NCBI RefSeq assembly: GCF_005221385.1 | Contig: NZ_CP039904.1 | Span: 248,001-312,000 of the forward strand | DNA length: 64,000 bases | Origin: Agrobacterium tumefaciens | Lineage (GTDB): Bacteria > Pseudomonadota > Alphaproteobacteria > Rhizobiales > Rhizobiaceae | Reading direction: 5' to 3' | Part shown: positions 25,468 to 35,050 of the stretch, in pieces | How positions within the stretch are numbered: position 1 is the first letter of the stretch | Layout: each line of letters starts with the position of its first letter | The notes under the pieces: generated by a model | Seen by the model: the letters and a program-made list of their open reading frames with translations, nothing else | Database searches by the model: none | What the model was told of the DNA's origin: nothing | Position numbers and translations under genes: made by a program

Positions 25468-27299
25468 CAGGCGACGAGGTGACCGGGCGAAACCTCGCGA
25501 TATTCACGCGGCTTGACGGCATAATCGACAGCACGGATCGGGCTTTTCAGCTCGTCATTCGCCGCACCGCGCCTTGTGTTGCGGCGGTCCGGGTCCGGCA
25601 CCGGCACCGCGGCCATCAGCTTGCGGGTATAATCATGCTGCGGATTTTCGAAGACATCAGCACGCGGACCAATCTCGACGATCTCACCGAGATACATCAC
25701 CGCCACCCGGTGGCTGACGCGTTCCACCACCGCCATATCATGGCTGATGAACAGGAAAGCGAGGTCGAGGCTCTGCTGCAAATCCAGCATCAGGTTGATG
25801 ACCTGCGCCTTGATCGAGACATCCAGCGCCGAAACGCTCTCATCGGCGACAATCACCTTCGGCTGAAGGGCGAGCGCGCGGGCGATGCAGATGCGCTGGC
25901 GCTGGCCGCCGGAAAACTCATGCGGGTAACGCGCCGCCATATCGGGCGAGAGGCCGACCTTTTCCAGCATGTCGGCCACCACGTCCTTCGCCTCGCGGGC
26001 GCTGCCCATGCGGTGCTCCAGAAACGGTTCTGCAATCGCCGCACCCACCGTCATGCGCGGGTTGAGCGAGGCGAAAGGGTCCTGAAAGATCATCTGCACC
26101 GTCTTGCGCATTTCGCGCATGCCGGATTTGTCGAGGGTGAGAATATTTTCGCCATTGACCACGACCGAACCGGCATCCGGCTCGATCAGCCGCATGATGG
26201 CACGACCGGTGGTCGACTTGCCGCAGCCGCTTTCGCCCACCAGCGACAATGTTTCGCCAGCCCTCAGATCGAAGGACACATTCTCCACCGCGTGTACGCG
26301 GCCACTGAGCCGACCCAAAAGGCCGGAGTGGATATCGAAACGCTTGGTCAGTCCCTCCACCTTCAGCACCGGCTGCGCGCTCGCGTCAACCGTATCGGCC
26401 GGACGCGCCGGTTCCTGCGTTTCGCCCGTGGTGGTGTTGACGATGGGAAAACGGAGCGGTCTTTCCTCGCCCTTCATCGACCCGAGAACCGGAACGGCGG
26501 ACAAAAGTGCACGGGTATAGGGATGTTTGCCGCGATGGAAAATATCCGCCGTCGCGCCAACTTCCACCTGCTCACCGCGATACATGACGACAGTACGGTC
26601 AGCGATCTCAGCCACAACGCCCATGTCATGGGTGATGAACAGGACGGAGGTGCCCTCCTCTTCCTGAAGCGTCTTGATGAGATCGAGAATCTGGCCCTGA
26701 ATGGTCACATCGAGCGCCGTCGTCGGCTCGTCGGCGATCAAGAGCTTCGGCCGGGAAGCGAGCGCCATGGCGATCATGACGCGCTGGCGCATGCCGCCGG
26801 AAAAGCGGTGCGGATATTCATCGAAACGTGAGGCGGCCGAGGGAATGCGGACCTTTTCCAGCAGGCGGATCGTCTCGGCCCGCGCATCTGCTTTCGACAT
26901 CGGCTGGTGGCACAACAGAGCCTCGGAAATCTGGTCGCCGATGGTGAACAGCGGATTGAGGCTGGTCATCGGCTCCTGAAAGATCATGGCGACCTCGTTG
27001 CCCCGCACCCGCCGCATGGCGTCTTCGGAAAGGGAGAGCAGGTTGCGCCCGCCCAGCAGGATCTCACCCTGAACCCTGCTGCTTTCCCGATCCAGCAGCC
27101 GCATGATGGAGAGCGAGGTGACGCTTTTGCCCGAGCCGCTTTCGCCGACGATCGCAACCGTCTCGCCCGGCCCGACGTCGAAGGAAATATCACGCACCAC
27201 GGGTTTCCAGCCGCCATCCACGTGAAAGGACGTGGTGAGATTGCGGACGGAAAGCACGGCATCTTCTGCACCAAGCGGTGCTGCCTGCGGCATGGTCAT
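25464..27299 (-). CDS. Dual ATP-binding protein of a peptide-type ABC transporter (DppD-DppF fusion)
   Basis: A 611-residue protein with two ABC ATPase modules, each with Walker A (GESGSGKS, then GESGCGKST), LSGGQ-type signature (FSGGMRQR, FSGGQRQR) and Walker B (LLIADEP, VIVADES). The arrangement is that of GsiA and similar fused DppD-DppF proteins. The ATG at 27299 follows AAGGGA; a longer frame would read through a palindromic repeat. It powers the permeases at 31428-33244 with the binding protein at 33524. It is separated from them by hydrolase and regulator genes, but all lie on the same strand within one cluster. Confidence 0.9.
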   Translation of the reverse strand: MTMPQAAPLGAEDAVLSVRNLTTSFHVDGGWKPVVRDISFDVGPGETVAIVGESGSGKSVTSLSIMRLLDRESSRVQGEILLGGRNLLSLSEDAMRRVRGNEVAMIFQEPMTSLNPLFTIGDQISEALLCHQPMSKADARAETIRLLEKVRIPSAASRFDEYPHRFSGGMRQRVMIAMALASRPKLLIADEPTTALDVTIQGQILDLIKTLQEEEGTSVLFITHDMGVVAEIADRTVVMYRGEQVEVGATADIFHRGKHPYTRALLSAVPVLGSMKGEERPLRFPIVNTTTGETQEPARPADTVDASAQPVLKVEGLTKRFDIHSGLLGRLSGRVHAVENVSFDLRAGETLSLVGESGCGKSTTGRAIMRLIEPDAGSVVVNGENILTLDKSGMREMRKTVQMIFQDPFASLNPRMTVGAAIAEPFLEHRMGSAREAKDVVADMLEKVGLSPDMAARYPHEFSGGQRQRICIARALALQPKVIVADESVSALDVSIKAQVINLMLDLQQSLDLAFLFISHDMAVVERVSHRVAVMYLGEIVEIGPRADVFENPQHDYTRKLMAAVPVPDPDRRNTRRGAANDELKSPIRAVDYAVKPREYREVSPGHLVAC

Positions 27300-27348
27300 G
27301 ATCGTTCCCTTCTTTTTATGTTTCAACTCAAGCACGGCGTTGCGGCAA

Positions 27349-27475
27349 ATTTCTTCTCCCCGAGGGGGGAGAAGGTGGCCCGAAGGGTCGGATGAGGGGG
27401 CAACGCCAGAGATAGACCGCACCCTTGCCCCCTCATCCCGCTGCCGCGGACTTCTCCCCCTCGGGGAGAAGAAAT
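27349..27475. repeat. Large palindromic intergenic repeat
   Basis: A 127-bp element with inverted ends: ATTTCTTCTCCCC at the left (27349-27361) and GGGGAGAAGAAAT at the right (27463-27475), and inner arms GGATGAGGGGGCAA against TTGCCCCCTCATCC. It lies between the SelA-like and ATPase genes. It is of a different sequence type from the repeats at 8246, 15644 and 33352. Confidence 0.8.
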
Positions 27476-27497
27476 ACGCGGCACCCGCTCGTTCCAT

Positions 27498-28694
27498 TTA
27501 GTCCGGCCAGCGCAGCATGCCGTCGAAACGGTGGCGGCTGCGGTCTTCGAACGGCGTGGCAATCACCTCGTTGGAGGCGCGCGCCTTGTCCAGTTCCTCG
27601 GCCAGACGGGAGGCAACGATGGTCTCCTGACCCGGATGCAGGTTGCAGGGGTCGAGATAGAAATAGCGGTGTTCCACCTCGTGATCGCGGGCAATGATGG
27701 GCGGATTGCCTTTGGCCAGCGCCGTTGTCAGGTCCCATGCCGTGATATGGGCTTCTTCGGCATCGATGATGACGCGCAGCCGGTCGAGCGGGTTGTCGGT
27801 CGGGTCGGGCTCGATTAGCGCCGTCACGCCGGGGCGCCCGTCCAGCGTTTTTTTCCAGAGGTTGAGATAGCCGGTCTCACGCTCACGGATGCCGTCATGG
27901 TCGCGCTTTTCCCAAGCTTCCAGCGCCGCCATGACGCCATAGATGCTTTCCTTGCCGACCTTCATGCCGCGGCCGACACCCATATTCTGCAGGAAGGCAT
28001 GGCGCACCAGTTCCTTCTTGCCAGCGACGATGCCGGAAGTGGGGCCGCCGAGGAACTTGTGGCCGGAATAGAGCACCACATCCGCGCCCGTCGCCAGAAA
28101 CCGCTTGAGATCATATTCGGAAGCCGCATCCACAATGACAGGCACGCCCTTGGCATGAGCGATTTCGACGAATTCGGAAAGATGCAGCAGGCCATAATCG
28201 ACCACATGATGCGAGACGACATAGACCGCCGCAGCCGTTTTTTCGGTGATGGCATTTTCCATGTGGAAACGATGGGTCGATGTCGCCTGACCGATCAGCA
28301 CCACCTTGCCACCGCCGAGGCGGATAGCCTGATCCACCGGCGCGCCGTAGCTCACCACATGTCCCATCTGCACCAGCACTTCGTTCTTCTCTGGCGCGAC
28401 ATCGGGCAGCTTTTCGATGGCCAGCAGATTGTTGCCGGTGATCGCACCCGCCACAGCGAGGCTGATGCCGGAAGAGCAGGACGCCGTGACGAAACCGGCC
28501 TCGCCGCCCGTCAGCCTTGCAATGATCGCGCTCGCCTTGCGTTGCAGATCATTGATCTCGACGAATTGCGGCAGGATGGCCGCCATGGCCTGAACGGCCT
28601 CGGGAACGACAATCGACGCGCCGAGCGAGGTCATGGTGCCCGAGACGTTGATGACCGGGCGAAGGCCGATCCTGCTTCTGATATCCTCGGTCAT
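27498..28694 (-). CDS. SelA-like PLP-dependent enzyme (D-glucosaminate-6-phosphate ammonia-lyase family)
   Basis: A 398-residue fold-type I PLP enzyme resembling L-seryl-tRNA selenium transferase but without its tRNA-binding parts. The PLP lysine is K213 in [13 protein letters not shown]; other landmarks are [13 protein letters not shown] and [11 protein letters not shown]. Members of this group (DgaE type) act on small amino acids or amino sugar acids by beta-elimination. In many bacteria the gene sits with a cog3964 amidohydrolase, as here, so the pair probably acts in sequence on one substrate. ATG at 28694 follows AGGAGA. Confidence 0.85.
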   Translation of the reverse strand: MTEDIRSRIGLRPVINVSGTMTSLGASIVVPEAVQAMAAILPQFVEINDLQRKASAIIARLTGGEAGFVTASCSSGISLAVAGAITGNNLLAIEKLPDVAPEKNEVLVQMGHVVSYGAPVDQAIRLGGGKVVLIGQATSTHRFHMENAITEKTAAAVYVVSHHVVDYGLLHLSEFVEIAHAKGVPVIVDAASEYDLKRFLATGADVVLYSGHKFLGGPTSGIVAGKKELVRHAFLQNMGVGRGMKVGKESIYGVMAALEAWEKRDHDGIRERETGYLNLWKKTLDGRPGVTALIEPDPTDNPLDRLRVIIDAEEAHITAWDLTTALAKGNPPIIARDHEVEHRYFYLDPCNLHPGQETIVASRLAEELDKARASNEVIATPFEDRSRHRFDGMLRWPD

Positions 28695-28730
28695 GTCTTT
28701 CTCCTGTCTTTGCGATGCGATGGGCATCGA

Positions 28731-28749
28731 CATATATGCCATAATAATG
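28731..28749. promoter_or_regulatory. Candidate IclR operator, SelA-like gene side
   Basis: Read on the minus strand this is CATTATTATGGCATATATG. A related sequence, CATTATTATGTTATATGCA, lies at 35088-35106 before the binding-protein gene of the same cluster, sharing the first ten bases and a following ATAT core. A shared site upstream of both transcription units fits a common regulator, the IclR protein encoded at 28783. Confidence 0.5.
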
Positions 28750-28782
28750 TAATAGCTTCTCAAAACCCATGAGGAGCCAAAA

Positions 28783-29619
28783 TTGGACGCCCATAGACTG
28801 GACGAAATAGCTTCAACCGCCGTATCTCCCACGGAGGAAAATCCGGACGCGAAGGCGGCCAAGCGCTCGCGCGTCAGCGGCATCGACCGTGCGCTTCAGG
28901 TGATTGATTACCTTTACGAAACCGGATCGCCGGCCGGCGCTTACGCCATCGCCAAGGCGATCAAGGCGCCGCTTTCCACCGTCTATGTGATCATCGACGA
29001 TCTCGTCGAAAAGAACATGCTGGCGCGCAATGCCGATGGCAGCATCTGGCTCGGCGCGCGGCTTTACCATTATGGCCTGGCTTACGCCCGCTCGCTGGAT
29101 TTCATGGGTGTCGCCACCCACGAAATGCACGATCTGTGCCGCCATGCGGGCGAGACCGTGCAGCTTTGCGGCCGCGATGGCGACCATATGCTTGTTCTGG
29201 CCATGGCCGATGGTCCAAGCCATTTTCAGGTCGCGTCGCGCGTCGGCACCCGTGTTCCCTTGAACTGGACGGCCTCCGGCCGCCTGCTCGTCGGCCATCT
29301 GCCCGAGGCCGAACGCGTCGAGCTTTTCCGGCGCTGCGCCCGCACGTCGCCGACCGGCCGCGCGGAAATCAACCCCGAAACCCTGTCGCAATCGGCGGCT
29401 GCCGCCTTCCATGACCGGCTGTCGATACAGGTCGCCGAATCCGATTACGCCGTCGCCTGCATTGCCTCGCCGATCTGCGACAGCCACGGAGAATGTGTCG
29501 CGACGATTTCCATCGTGCTGCCGGAGCAGAAGGTGCTGGCGGACGAAAACCATTATACCGAACAGGTCAGGGTCTCGGCGGAACGGATCGAAAAGCTGAT
29601 GGGCTGGCGCAACCATTAA
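28783..29619 (+). CDS. IclR-family regulator of the amidohydrolase/ABC cluster
   Basis: A 278-residue regulator with an N-terminal extension of about 30 residues, a winged helix-turn-helix ([20 protein letters not shown]) and an IclR effector domain. The start is a TTG at 28783, supported by GAGGAG at 28771-28776; the nearest ATG (28769) is out of frame. It is the only plus-strand gene in a cluster of minus-strand catabolic and transport genes, and is divergent from the SelA-like gene. It probably senses the imported substrate or a breakdown product. Confidence 0.88.
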   Translation: MDAHRLDEIASTAVSPTEENPDAKAAKRSRVSGIDRALQVIDYLYETGSPAGAYAIAKAIKAPLSTVYVIIDDLVEKNMLARNADGSIWLGARLYHYGLAYARSLDFMGVATHEMHDLCRHAGETVQLCGRDGDHMLVLAMADGPSHFQVASRVGTRVPLNWTASGRLLVGHLPEAERVELFRRCARTSPTGRAEINPETLSQSAAAAFHDRLSIQVAESDYAVACIASPICDSHGECVATISIVLPEQKVLADENHYTEQVRVSAERIEKLMGWRNH

Positions 29620-29625
29620 ACGGCC

Positions 29626-30120
29626 TCACCCCTTGAGCGCGACGATGGCTTCGATCTCGACGGTGATGTTGCCCGGCAATGAGCCGAAACCCACGGCGGA
29701 GCGGGCGTGTTGTCCCGCATCGCCGAACACATCGATGAAGAGATCGGAACAGCCGTTGATAACGCTCGGGTGATCGCGGAAATCGCTGACGGCATTGACC
29801 ATGCCAAGCAGCTTGACCACCTTTTTCACCCGCGACAGATCACCCAGCGCCTCATGCATGACGGCAAGCAGATTGATGCCGGTGAGACGCGCATGGTTAT
29901 AGGCCTCTTCCAGCCCGATTTCCGCGCCCACCTTGCCGGCATAGAGATGGCCGTTTTCTTCCCGAGGCCCTTGGCCCGAAAGATAAAGCATGTTGCCTTC
30001 CACCACATGGGTGACAAAATTGGCAATCGGCGGCGGCGGCGGCGGCAGGGAGATGCCGAGCGCAGCGAGCCGGTCATAGGGCGAAAGGTGCCCTTCTGCA
30101 TCAAGCGAAGACTGTTTCAC
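29626..30120 (-). CDS. RidA/YjgF/YER057c-family protein
   Basis: A 164-residue protein of the RidA superfamily in its longer form (typical core is about 130 residues). The N-terminus has a run of six prolines (residues about 26-31) encoded by a GGC-type repeat. The family landmark LYLSGQGP and the C-terminal VEIEAIVAL are present. The usual RidA catalytic Arg is not in an obvious place; the subgroup differs from archetypal RidA. Next to a SelA-like PLP enzyme that would release enamine or imine intermediates, hydrolysis of such intermediates is a fitting role. Confidence 0.85.
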   Translation of the reverse strand: MKQSSLDAEGHLSPYDRLAALGISLPPPPPPIANFVTHVVEGNMLYLSGQGPREENGHLYAGKVGAEIGLEEAYNHARLTGINLLAVMHEALGDLSRVKKVVKLLGMVNAVSDFRDHPSVINGCSDLFIDVFGDAGQHARSAVGFGSLPGNITVEIEAIVALKG

Positions 30121-30202
30121 GCGAATTCCTCATAATGCCGGGACCTGTATCCCGTAATGTCTGCGGAAGGCGGAGGACATACCCCCGCCATTCCATTCGG
30201 GT

Positions 30203-31426
30203 TCAACGCCAGGAATAACCATGGCTGTGGCGCACCAGCTTGCGCGCCCTTGGAATATAACGGCTGGCGGCAATCGCCTCGGCACCGATCACCGCGTAAC
30301 GCGGCTCGAACAGACGCGTCAGGCGCGCCACGTCGCCATTGGAATCGGTCGCTTCCAGATCGGAATCCACTAGATCGAAAATGGTGAAGTCGGCGCGCTG
30401 GCCGACATCAAGGCGGTTTTCCATATCGAGCCGAATGACGGAGGCCGGATTGCGGGTAACGGCCTCGATGACATTTTCGAAGGGCATATCAACCGACAGC
30501 AGTTTCGACATGGTCGTCGCGAGATCCCAGACCGGGAAATTCATCGAATGGCCATGCAAATCCGTCGAGATCGAGAAGGGCAAAAGGCCGCGCGCAATCG
30601 CCGCTTCCGCCACCTTGAAGGAGAAGGATGCGCCGCCATGGCCGATATCCAGCCGGATGCCTTCACCGGCGCAGCGTTCGGCAAGGTTGAACAGGTCCTC
30701 GTCTTCCATAATGCTGGAACCGGACTTGCCGTTGAAGCAATGGGTCACGACATCGCCGGGGCCGAGGATTTCCAGCACCTCGTCATAAAGTGCGGGCGGT
30801 TCGCCCACATGCACCATCATCGGCACTTTCAGGATCTTGGCGATCTTCTTGCCGAGCTTGACCGGCGTCACACCCCAGGAGCCGGTGATGACATGGCTAG
30901 CGCGCACCTTGAGGCCGACGATATGTTCGCTGTTCTCAGCGTAACATTCGAGGATGCGATCAAGGTCGATATCCTTGATGTCGCGCAGTTCCGGCACCCG
31001 GTTACAGGCGACCAGACCGATGGAGCCGAGATTGAGGAAGGCCTTGATGCGCTCTCTCGAAGGCTCGATGATATATTCCCGGAAACCGTGGAAATTCGCC
31101 TCACCCGCCGAACCGGCATCCACCAGCGTCGTCACGCCCCGTTCCGCCCCGCATTCGGAGGGGCGGATGGAGATATCGGTGCCGCCGTGCCAGATATGCA
31201 CATGCAGATCCACCCAGCCGGGCGAGATGAAGGCACCTTTGGCATCGATACGCTGCGCATCCGCAGGCGCCTGCAGGGCAGAGCCCACCGCGGCGATCTT
31301 GCCGTCGCCGCCGATCAGAATATCGGTCGAGGCCTGGGACGCCCCCTTTCCGAAACCGACGGGTTTGACATTGGTGAGAAGAATGGGAGCTTGAAGAGGC
31401 GTTTTCGCCTGTTCACCTGATGTCAT
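30203..31426 (-). CDS. cog3964 amidohydrolase (acetyl-(R)-mandelate esterase type, Atu3266-like)
   Basis: Metal-dependent hydrolase of 407 residues with the amidohydrolase active site complete: H75 and H77 (VDLHVHIWHG), a bridging lysine K173 (GLKVRASH), H206, H229 and D289 (STDLHGH). Proteins of this group are commonly misnamed dihydroorotase or adenine deaminase. Published work on Atu3266 showed stereoselective hydrolysis of acetyl-(R)-mandelate and related esters, and this gene fits that protein in context. The physiological substrate is unknown. ATG at 31426 follows AAGGGA, just upstream of the DppC-type permease stop. Confidence 0.88.
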   Translation of the reverse strand: MTSGEQAKTPLQAPILLTNVKPVGFGKGASQASTDILIGGDGKIAAVGSALQAPADAQRIDAKGAFISPGWVDLHVHIWHGGTDISIRPSECGAERGVTTLVDAGSAGEANFHGFREYIIEPSRERIKAFLNLGSIGLVACNRVPELRDIKDIDLDRILECYAENSEHIVGLKVRASHVITGSWGVTPVKLGKKIAKILKVPMMVHVGEPPALYDEVLEILGPGDVVTHCFNGKSGSSIMEDEDLFNLAERCAGEGIRLDIGHGGASFSFKVAEAAIARGLLPFSISTDLHGHSMNFPVWDLATTMSKLLSVDMPFENVIEAVTRNPASVIRLDMENRLDVGQRADFTIFDLVDSDLEATDSNGDVARLTRLFEPRYAVIGAEAIAASRYIPRARKLVRHSHGYSWR

Positions 31427-31427
31427 A

Positions 31428-32303
31428 TTACAAATCCCTTCGCAGTCTTGGGTCGAGCATGTCCCGCAGCCCGTCACCGACCATTTGCAGCGACAGCACG
31501 GAAAGAATGATGGCAAAGCCGGGGAAATAGGTCATCCAGTCGGCCTGGCCGATATATTGGCGGCCGGCGGAGATCATGGTTCCCCAGGTTGGAATTTCGG
31601 GGCTGACACCAAGCCCCAGAAAGGAAAGCCCGGCCTCGGCCAGCATGGCGCTGGCGAAAAGGAAGGTACATTGCACGAGGATCGGCGAGACCAGATTGCG
31701 CAGCACATGCCGCGTCATGATGTGGAAGGTGGAGATGCCGAGCGCCTTGGCCGCCTCCACATAAGGTAACTCGCGGATCACCAGCGTCGAGGCGCGCACG
31801 ATGCGGGCAAGACGCGGCGAATAAACGACGGCAAGCGCGATGATGACAGTCGTGAGCGACGGGCCGAGTGCCGCTACCAGTGCGATGGCCAGCAGAATAT
31901 CCGGAAAGGCCATCATGGCATCGATCAGCCGCGCGATCGGTGTATCCAGCTTCTGGAAGAAGCCAGCGAGCAGGCCGAGCGTGATGCCGATCAGCGCCGA
32001 AAGCGCCACAACGGCGGCACCGACCAGGAGCGACAGTCTTCCGGCATAGATGGTGCGGGAAAACACGTCGCGGCCGAACTCGTCGGTGCCGAACCAGTAA
32101 ATTTCGCTCGGCGGCTTCAGGCGATTGACGATCGACAGTTTCGACGGCGAATAAGGCGCAATCATCGGCGCGAAAACGGCAAGCAGCACGAATACGAGCA
32201 GCACGATGAGACCGGCAGCGACGGTCTTGCGCTTCAACAGGCGCCGAATAAACAGGATGGTCGGGTTGCGCGCCGGCGGGGTGGTGGAAACAATATCGGC
32301 CAT
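31428..32303 (-). CDS. Peptide-type ABC transporter permease (DppC family)
   Basis: A 291-residue inner-membrane protein with an N-terminal membrane helix, the OppC_N region ending FGTDEFGRDVFSR, and the binding-protein-dependent transport motif EAAKALGISTFHIMTRHVLRN that contacts the ATPase. The start overlaps the stop of the DppB-type gene by one base. It forms the channel together with that protein for import of a peptide-like or acylated substrate captured by the binding protein at 33524. Confidence 0.92.
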   Translation of the reverse strand: MADIVSTTPPARNPTILFIRRLLKRKTVAAGLIVLLVFVLLAVFAPMIAPYSPSKLSIVNRLKPPSEIYWFGTDEFGRDVFSRTIYAGRLSLLVGAAVVALSALIGITLGLLAGFFQKLDTPIARLIDAMMAFPDILLAIALVAALGPSLTTVIIALAVVYSPRLARIVRASTLVIRELPYVEAAKALGISTFHIMTRHVLRNLVSPILVQCTFLFASAMLAEAGLSFLGLGVSPEIPTWGTMISAGRQYIGQADWMTYFPGFAIILSVLSLQMVGDGLRDMLDPRLRRDL

Positions 32304-33244
32304 CAGTAACGAACCCTCGGATCGACCAGCAGGTAAAGCATGTCGATTGCAAAATTGATGAGCACGTAAAGCCCGGCGATGATGAGAAGCGCACCCTGGA
32401 TGACCGGATAATCACGCCGGAGCACGGCCGACACGACAAGATTGCCGACGCCCGGCAGACCGAAGACGGTTTCCGTCACCACTGCACCGGAAATCAACAC
32501 GGCGGCGGTGAGGCCAAGCACGGTGAGGATGGGGATGAGCGCATTCTTCAGCGCGTGTTTCATCACCACCCGGCGCTCCTTGACGCCCTTGGCTCTGGCA
32601 GTACGGACATAATCGTCACCGAGAACATCCAGCATCGAGGCGCGGGTGAAGCGCAGAATGAGAGCCGAAGAGACGAGGCCGAGCGCGATTGCCGGCAAGG
32701 TCAGGTGATACATGCGCTCCATGAAGCTGGCACCCGGCCCGCCATAACCCGACACCGGGAACATATCGAGCCTCACGGCAAAGACCTGCATGAGGATGAG
32801 GCCGAGCCAGAAGCTCGGAATGCTCGCCGCAAGCATCGCAATGGTGGTCGCGGCCTGATCCACGAAGGAACCGCGCCGGTAGGCGGCGTAGATGCCGATG
32901 GGCAGCGCGATGACGCTGGCAATTAGCAGCGAAAAGATCGTCAGGAAGAAAGTCGGCTCCGCCCGGTCCAACAGCGCGGATCCAACAGGCATGTTGAGGA
33001 AGATCGACTGGCCGAGATCGCCCTTCAGCAATTGACCGATATAATAGAGATATTGCACGCCAAGCGACTGATCGAGACCGAGCCTTGTGCGCAGCTCCGC
33101 AATATCCTGCGCCGAGGCATCCGGCCCCAGCATCACGGCGGCCGGATCTCCTGGCGTGACGCGCAGGATGACGAAAACGATGGTGACGACGAGGAACATC
33201 ACCACGATCATTCCGGCAAGTCTCTGGAAAATATACCGTATCAC
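32303..33244 (-). CDS. Peptide-type ABC transporter permease (DppB family)
   Basis: A 313-residue permease beginning VIRYIFQRLAGMIVVMFLV, the normal DppB N-terminus, from a GTG at 33244 with GGAG placed 9 bp before it. An in-frame ATG at 33328 would add 28 hydrophilic residues that do not look like a DppB N-terminus. The coupling motif with ARAKGVKERRVVMKHALKN is present. It overlaps the DppC-type gene start. Confidence 0.9.
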   Translation of the reverse strand: MIRYIFQRLAGMIVVMFLVVTIVFVILRVTPGDPAAVMLGPDASAQDIAELRTRLGLDQSLGVQYLYYIGQLLKGDLGQSIFLNMPVGSALLDRAEPTFFLTIFSLLIASVIALPIGIYAAYRRGSFVDQAATTIAMLAASIPSFWLGLILMQVFAVRLDMFPVSGYGGPGASFMERMYHLTLPAIALGLVSSALILRFTRASMLDVLGDDYVRTARAKGVKERRVVMKHALKNALIPILTVLGLTAAVLISGAVVTETVFGLPGVGNLVVSAVLRRDYPVIQGALLIIAGLYVLINFAIDMLYLLVDPRVRY

Positions 33245-33307
33245 GTATGAAGGCTCCGAAGCGCGTGATGGGCCGCCATCAGGCGACGGTTGAACAGAGT
33301 TGTCGAT

Positions 33308-33330
33308 GAGTGCCGGTAATTCCGGCACTC
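33308..33330. terminator. Hairpin between binding-protein and permease genes
   Basis: GAGTGCCGG (33308-33316) pairs perfectly with CCGGCACTC (33322-33330) over a 5-base loop. There is no T run. Hairpins at this place in ABC operons commonly protect the upstream binding-protein mRNA and lower expression of the permease genes; that role is inferred. Confidence 0.6.
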
Positions 33331-33351
33331 ACGGTCGGAAAACACTTGCTT

Positions 33352-33483
33352 CCGTCATGCCGGTCCTCGGGTCAGGCCCGAGGATGATCCGGCATCCAGC
33401 CACCACGCGTCTGCGTGGTGAAAGGCTCCCTTGCGATCAAAGACTTGATCGCGCTGGACACCGGCTCGAGGCCGGGTTGACGG
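33352..33483. repeat. Palindromic intergenic repeat (RIME-like)
   Basis: A 132-bp element opening CCGTCATGCCGGTCCTCGGG and closing GGCTCGAGGCCGGGTTGACGG, with ATCCAGCCACCACGC-type inner sequence and its imperfect complement. The ends match those of the unit at 8246-8360. It lies between the binding-protein gene and its permease genes on the same operon. Confidence 0.75.
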
Positions 33484-33523
33484 CGTGCGGATGTTATGCC
33501 CGACATCCACGGCGAGGCTGGTC

Positions 33524-35050
33524 TTACTTCGTGACCGAAGCGTTCCAGAAATAGGGCCAGGGAGCCGGATCGACGCCTTCCAGCTTGTTGGACTTGGCCG
33601 CCACCGCGTTGAAGTCGCCGATCTTGATGAGCGGAAGCTCGGCATACATCGTTTTCTGTACATTGGCCCAGAGTGCGACGCGCTTGTCCGGATCCGCCTC
33701 AGACGTGAAGGCATCAACCGCCGCCTTGCGCGCCGGCGTATCCCACCAGCCGGGCGAGCCGGTGGAGAGCGCACCGATCAGTGCCGGTTCCGGCAGGAAG
33801 GGGCTGTGGGTGATATAGATATCCCAGAGCTTCGGATCGGCGCGGCGCTGCGTCAACGTCGCCCAGTCCACCACCTGCATATCCACCTTGAAACCGGCGA
33901 GTTTCAGATATTCGGCGGCAACCTGCGCCATCTTGTAATGGAACTCGTATTGGCGGCTGGTGAGGATGCGCAGCGGCTCGCCATTATAACCGGCAGCCTT
34001 CAGCTTTTCGGCGGCGGCTTCCGGGTTGCCGACATTATAATTGCCCTCGACGCCCTCTTCCGTGTGCCAGGAAAAATTGTCGGGGTAATAGGCACCATCA
34101 AGCGCGTAAAAATCCGTGCTGCCGAAAGCGGCTGCCAGCATGTCTTCCATGTTCAGCGCTTCGGTCACCGCCTTGCGAACCTCCAGCTTGGAGGACAGCC
34201 CCTCCTTGGTATTGAACACGAAGACCGGATAACCGAAGGGCTTCAGCATCAGCGGCTGCGAGGCGGAAGAAGACTTCACCTTATCGAAGGATTCCACCGG
34301 AATGGAATCGACATAGTCATATTGGCCGGAAACGGCAGCTTCGACGCGGGTATTCGGATCAGGCACCGGAACGAAACGAATTTCATCGAGATATTGATGA
34401 CGGGCACCACCATAACCGTCGCTTTCGCCATCACGGGATTTGTAACCGTCAAAACGCACGAGCTGGATATATTGGTCCGCCTTGCGTTCCTTCAGCATAT
34501 AAGGACCGGTGCCGACAAATTCGGCCATCGGCTCAGCCTGTTTTTCAGCCGGCAGAATGATAGCGGCGGAATTGTTGAAAGCCAGAAGCGAGGTCAGCGG
34601 CGCATAGGGCTGCTTGAGGGTGATCGTCACCGTTCCGGCATCTGGCGCGGAAATATTGTCGATGAAACCGGCGGCCTGCTTGCCGCGCGAGGCGATCTTC
34701 ATCCAGCGGCCGAGCGAGGCGACGACATCTTCCGAAGTCATGTCGCTGCCATCATGGAACTTGATGTCCTGCCTGAGCTTGATGGTGTAAGTTTTGCCAT
34801 CCGCACTGATTTCGGGCAGGCTTTCGGCCAGAAGCGGCGTCACCTTCCAGCCCTTGTCGAAGGTATAAAGCGTTTCGAAAATATGCTGCGTGACGATGCC
34901 GACGAGATCGGCGGTCGAGGCCATGGGGTCGAGTGTCGGCGGCTCGCCGATCGTCGCGACGTTGATGACGCCACCCTTCTCCGCAGCCATCATCACACCC
35001 GGCGCCAGCAACAGCGCGGCGGTGGCAAGAAATGCAATTTTACGTCTCAT
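33524..35050 (-). CDS. Peptide-type ABC transporter substrate-binding protein (SBP family 5)
   Basis: Periplasmic binding protein of 508 residues with a signal peptide (MRRKIAFLATAALLLAPG, cleavage near MMAA). The SBP_bac_5 signature region is present (ETLYTFDKGWKVTPLLAESL, LRQDIKFHDGS). Length is normal for DppA/OppA relatives. The ATG at 35050 follows GGGAGC. It heads the operon that continues with DppB- and DppC-type permeases and the cog3964 hydrolase, so the ligand is probably an acylated or ester-type compound rather than an ordinary peptide. Confidence 0.9.
   Translation of the reverse strand: MRRKIAFLATAALLLAPGVMMAAEKGGVINVATIGEPPTLDPMASTADLVGIVTQHIFETLYTFDKGWKVTPLLAESLPEISADGKTYTIKLRQDIKFHDGSDMTSEDVVASLGRWMKIASRGKQAAGFIDNISAPDAGTVTITLKQPYAPLTSLLAFNNSAAIILPAEKQAEPMAEFVGTGPYMLKERKADQYIQLVRFDGYKSRDGESDGYGGARHQYLDEIRFVPVPDPNTRVEAAVSGQYDYVDSIPVESFDKVKSSSASQPLMLKPFGYPVFVFNTKEGLSSKLEVRKAVTEALNMEDMLAAAFGSTDFYALDGAYYPDNFSWHTEEGVEGNYNVGNPEAAAEKLKAAGYNGEPLRILTSRQYEFHYKMAQVAAEYLKLAGFKVDMQVVDWATLTQRRADPKLWDIYITHSPFLPEPALIGALSTGSPGWWDTPARKAAVDAFTSEADPDKRVALWANVQKTMYAELPLIKIGDFNAVAAKSNKLEGVDPAPWPYFWNASVTK

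Noticed and set aside
30020..30050. GGC-type trinucleotide run as a possible repeat locus
   Set aside because: It lies inside the RidA-type gene and encodes a proline run; it is too short to call a separate repeat feature.
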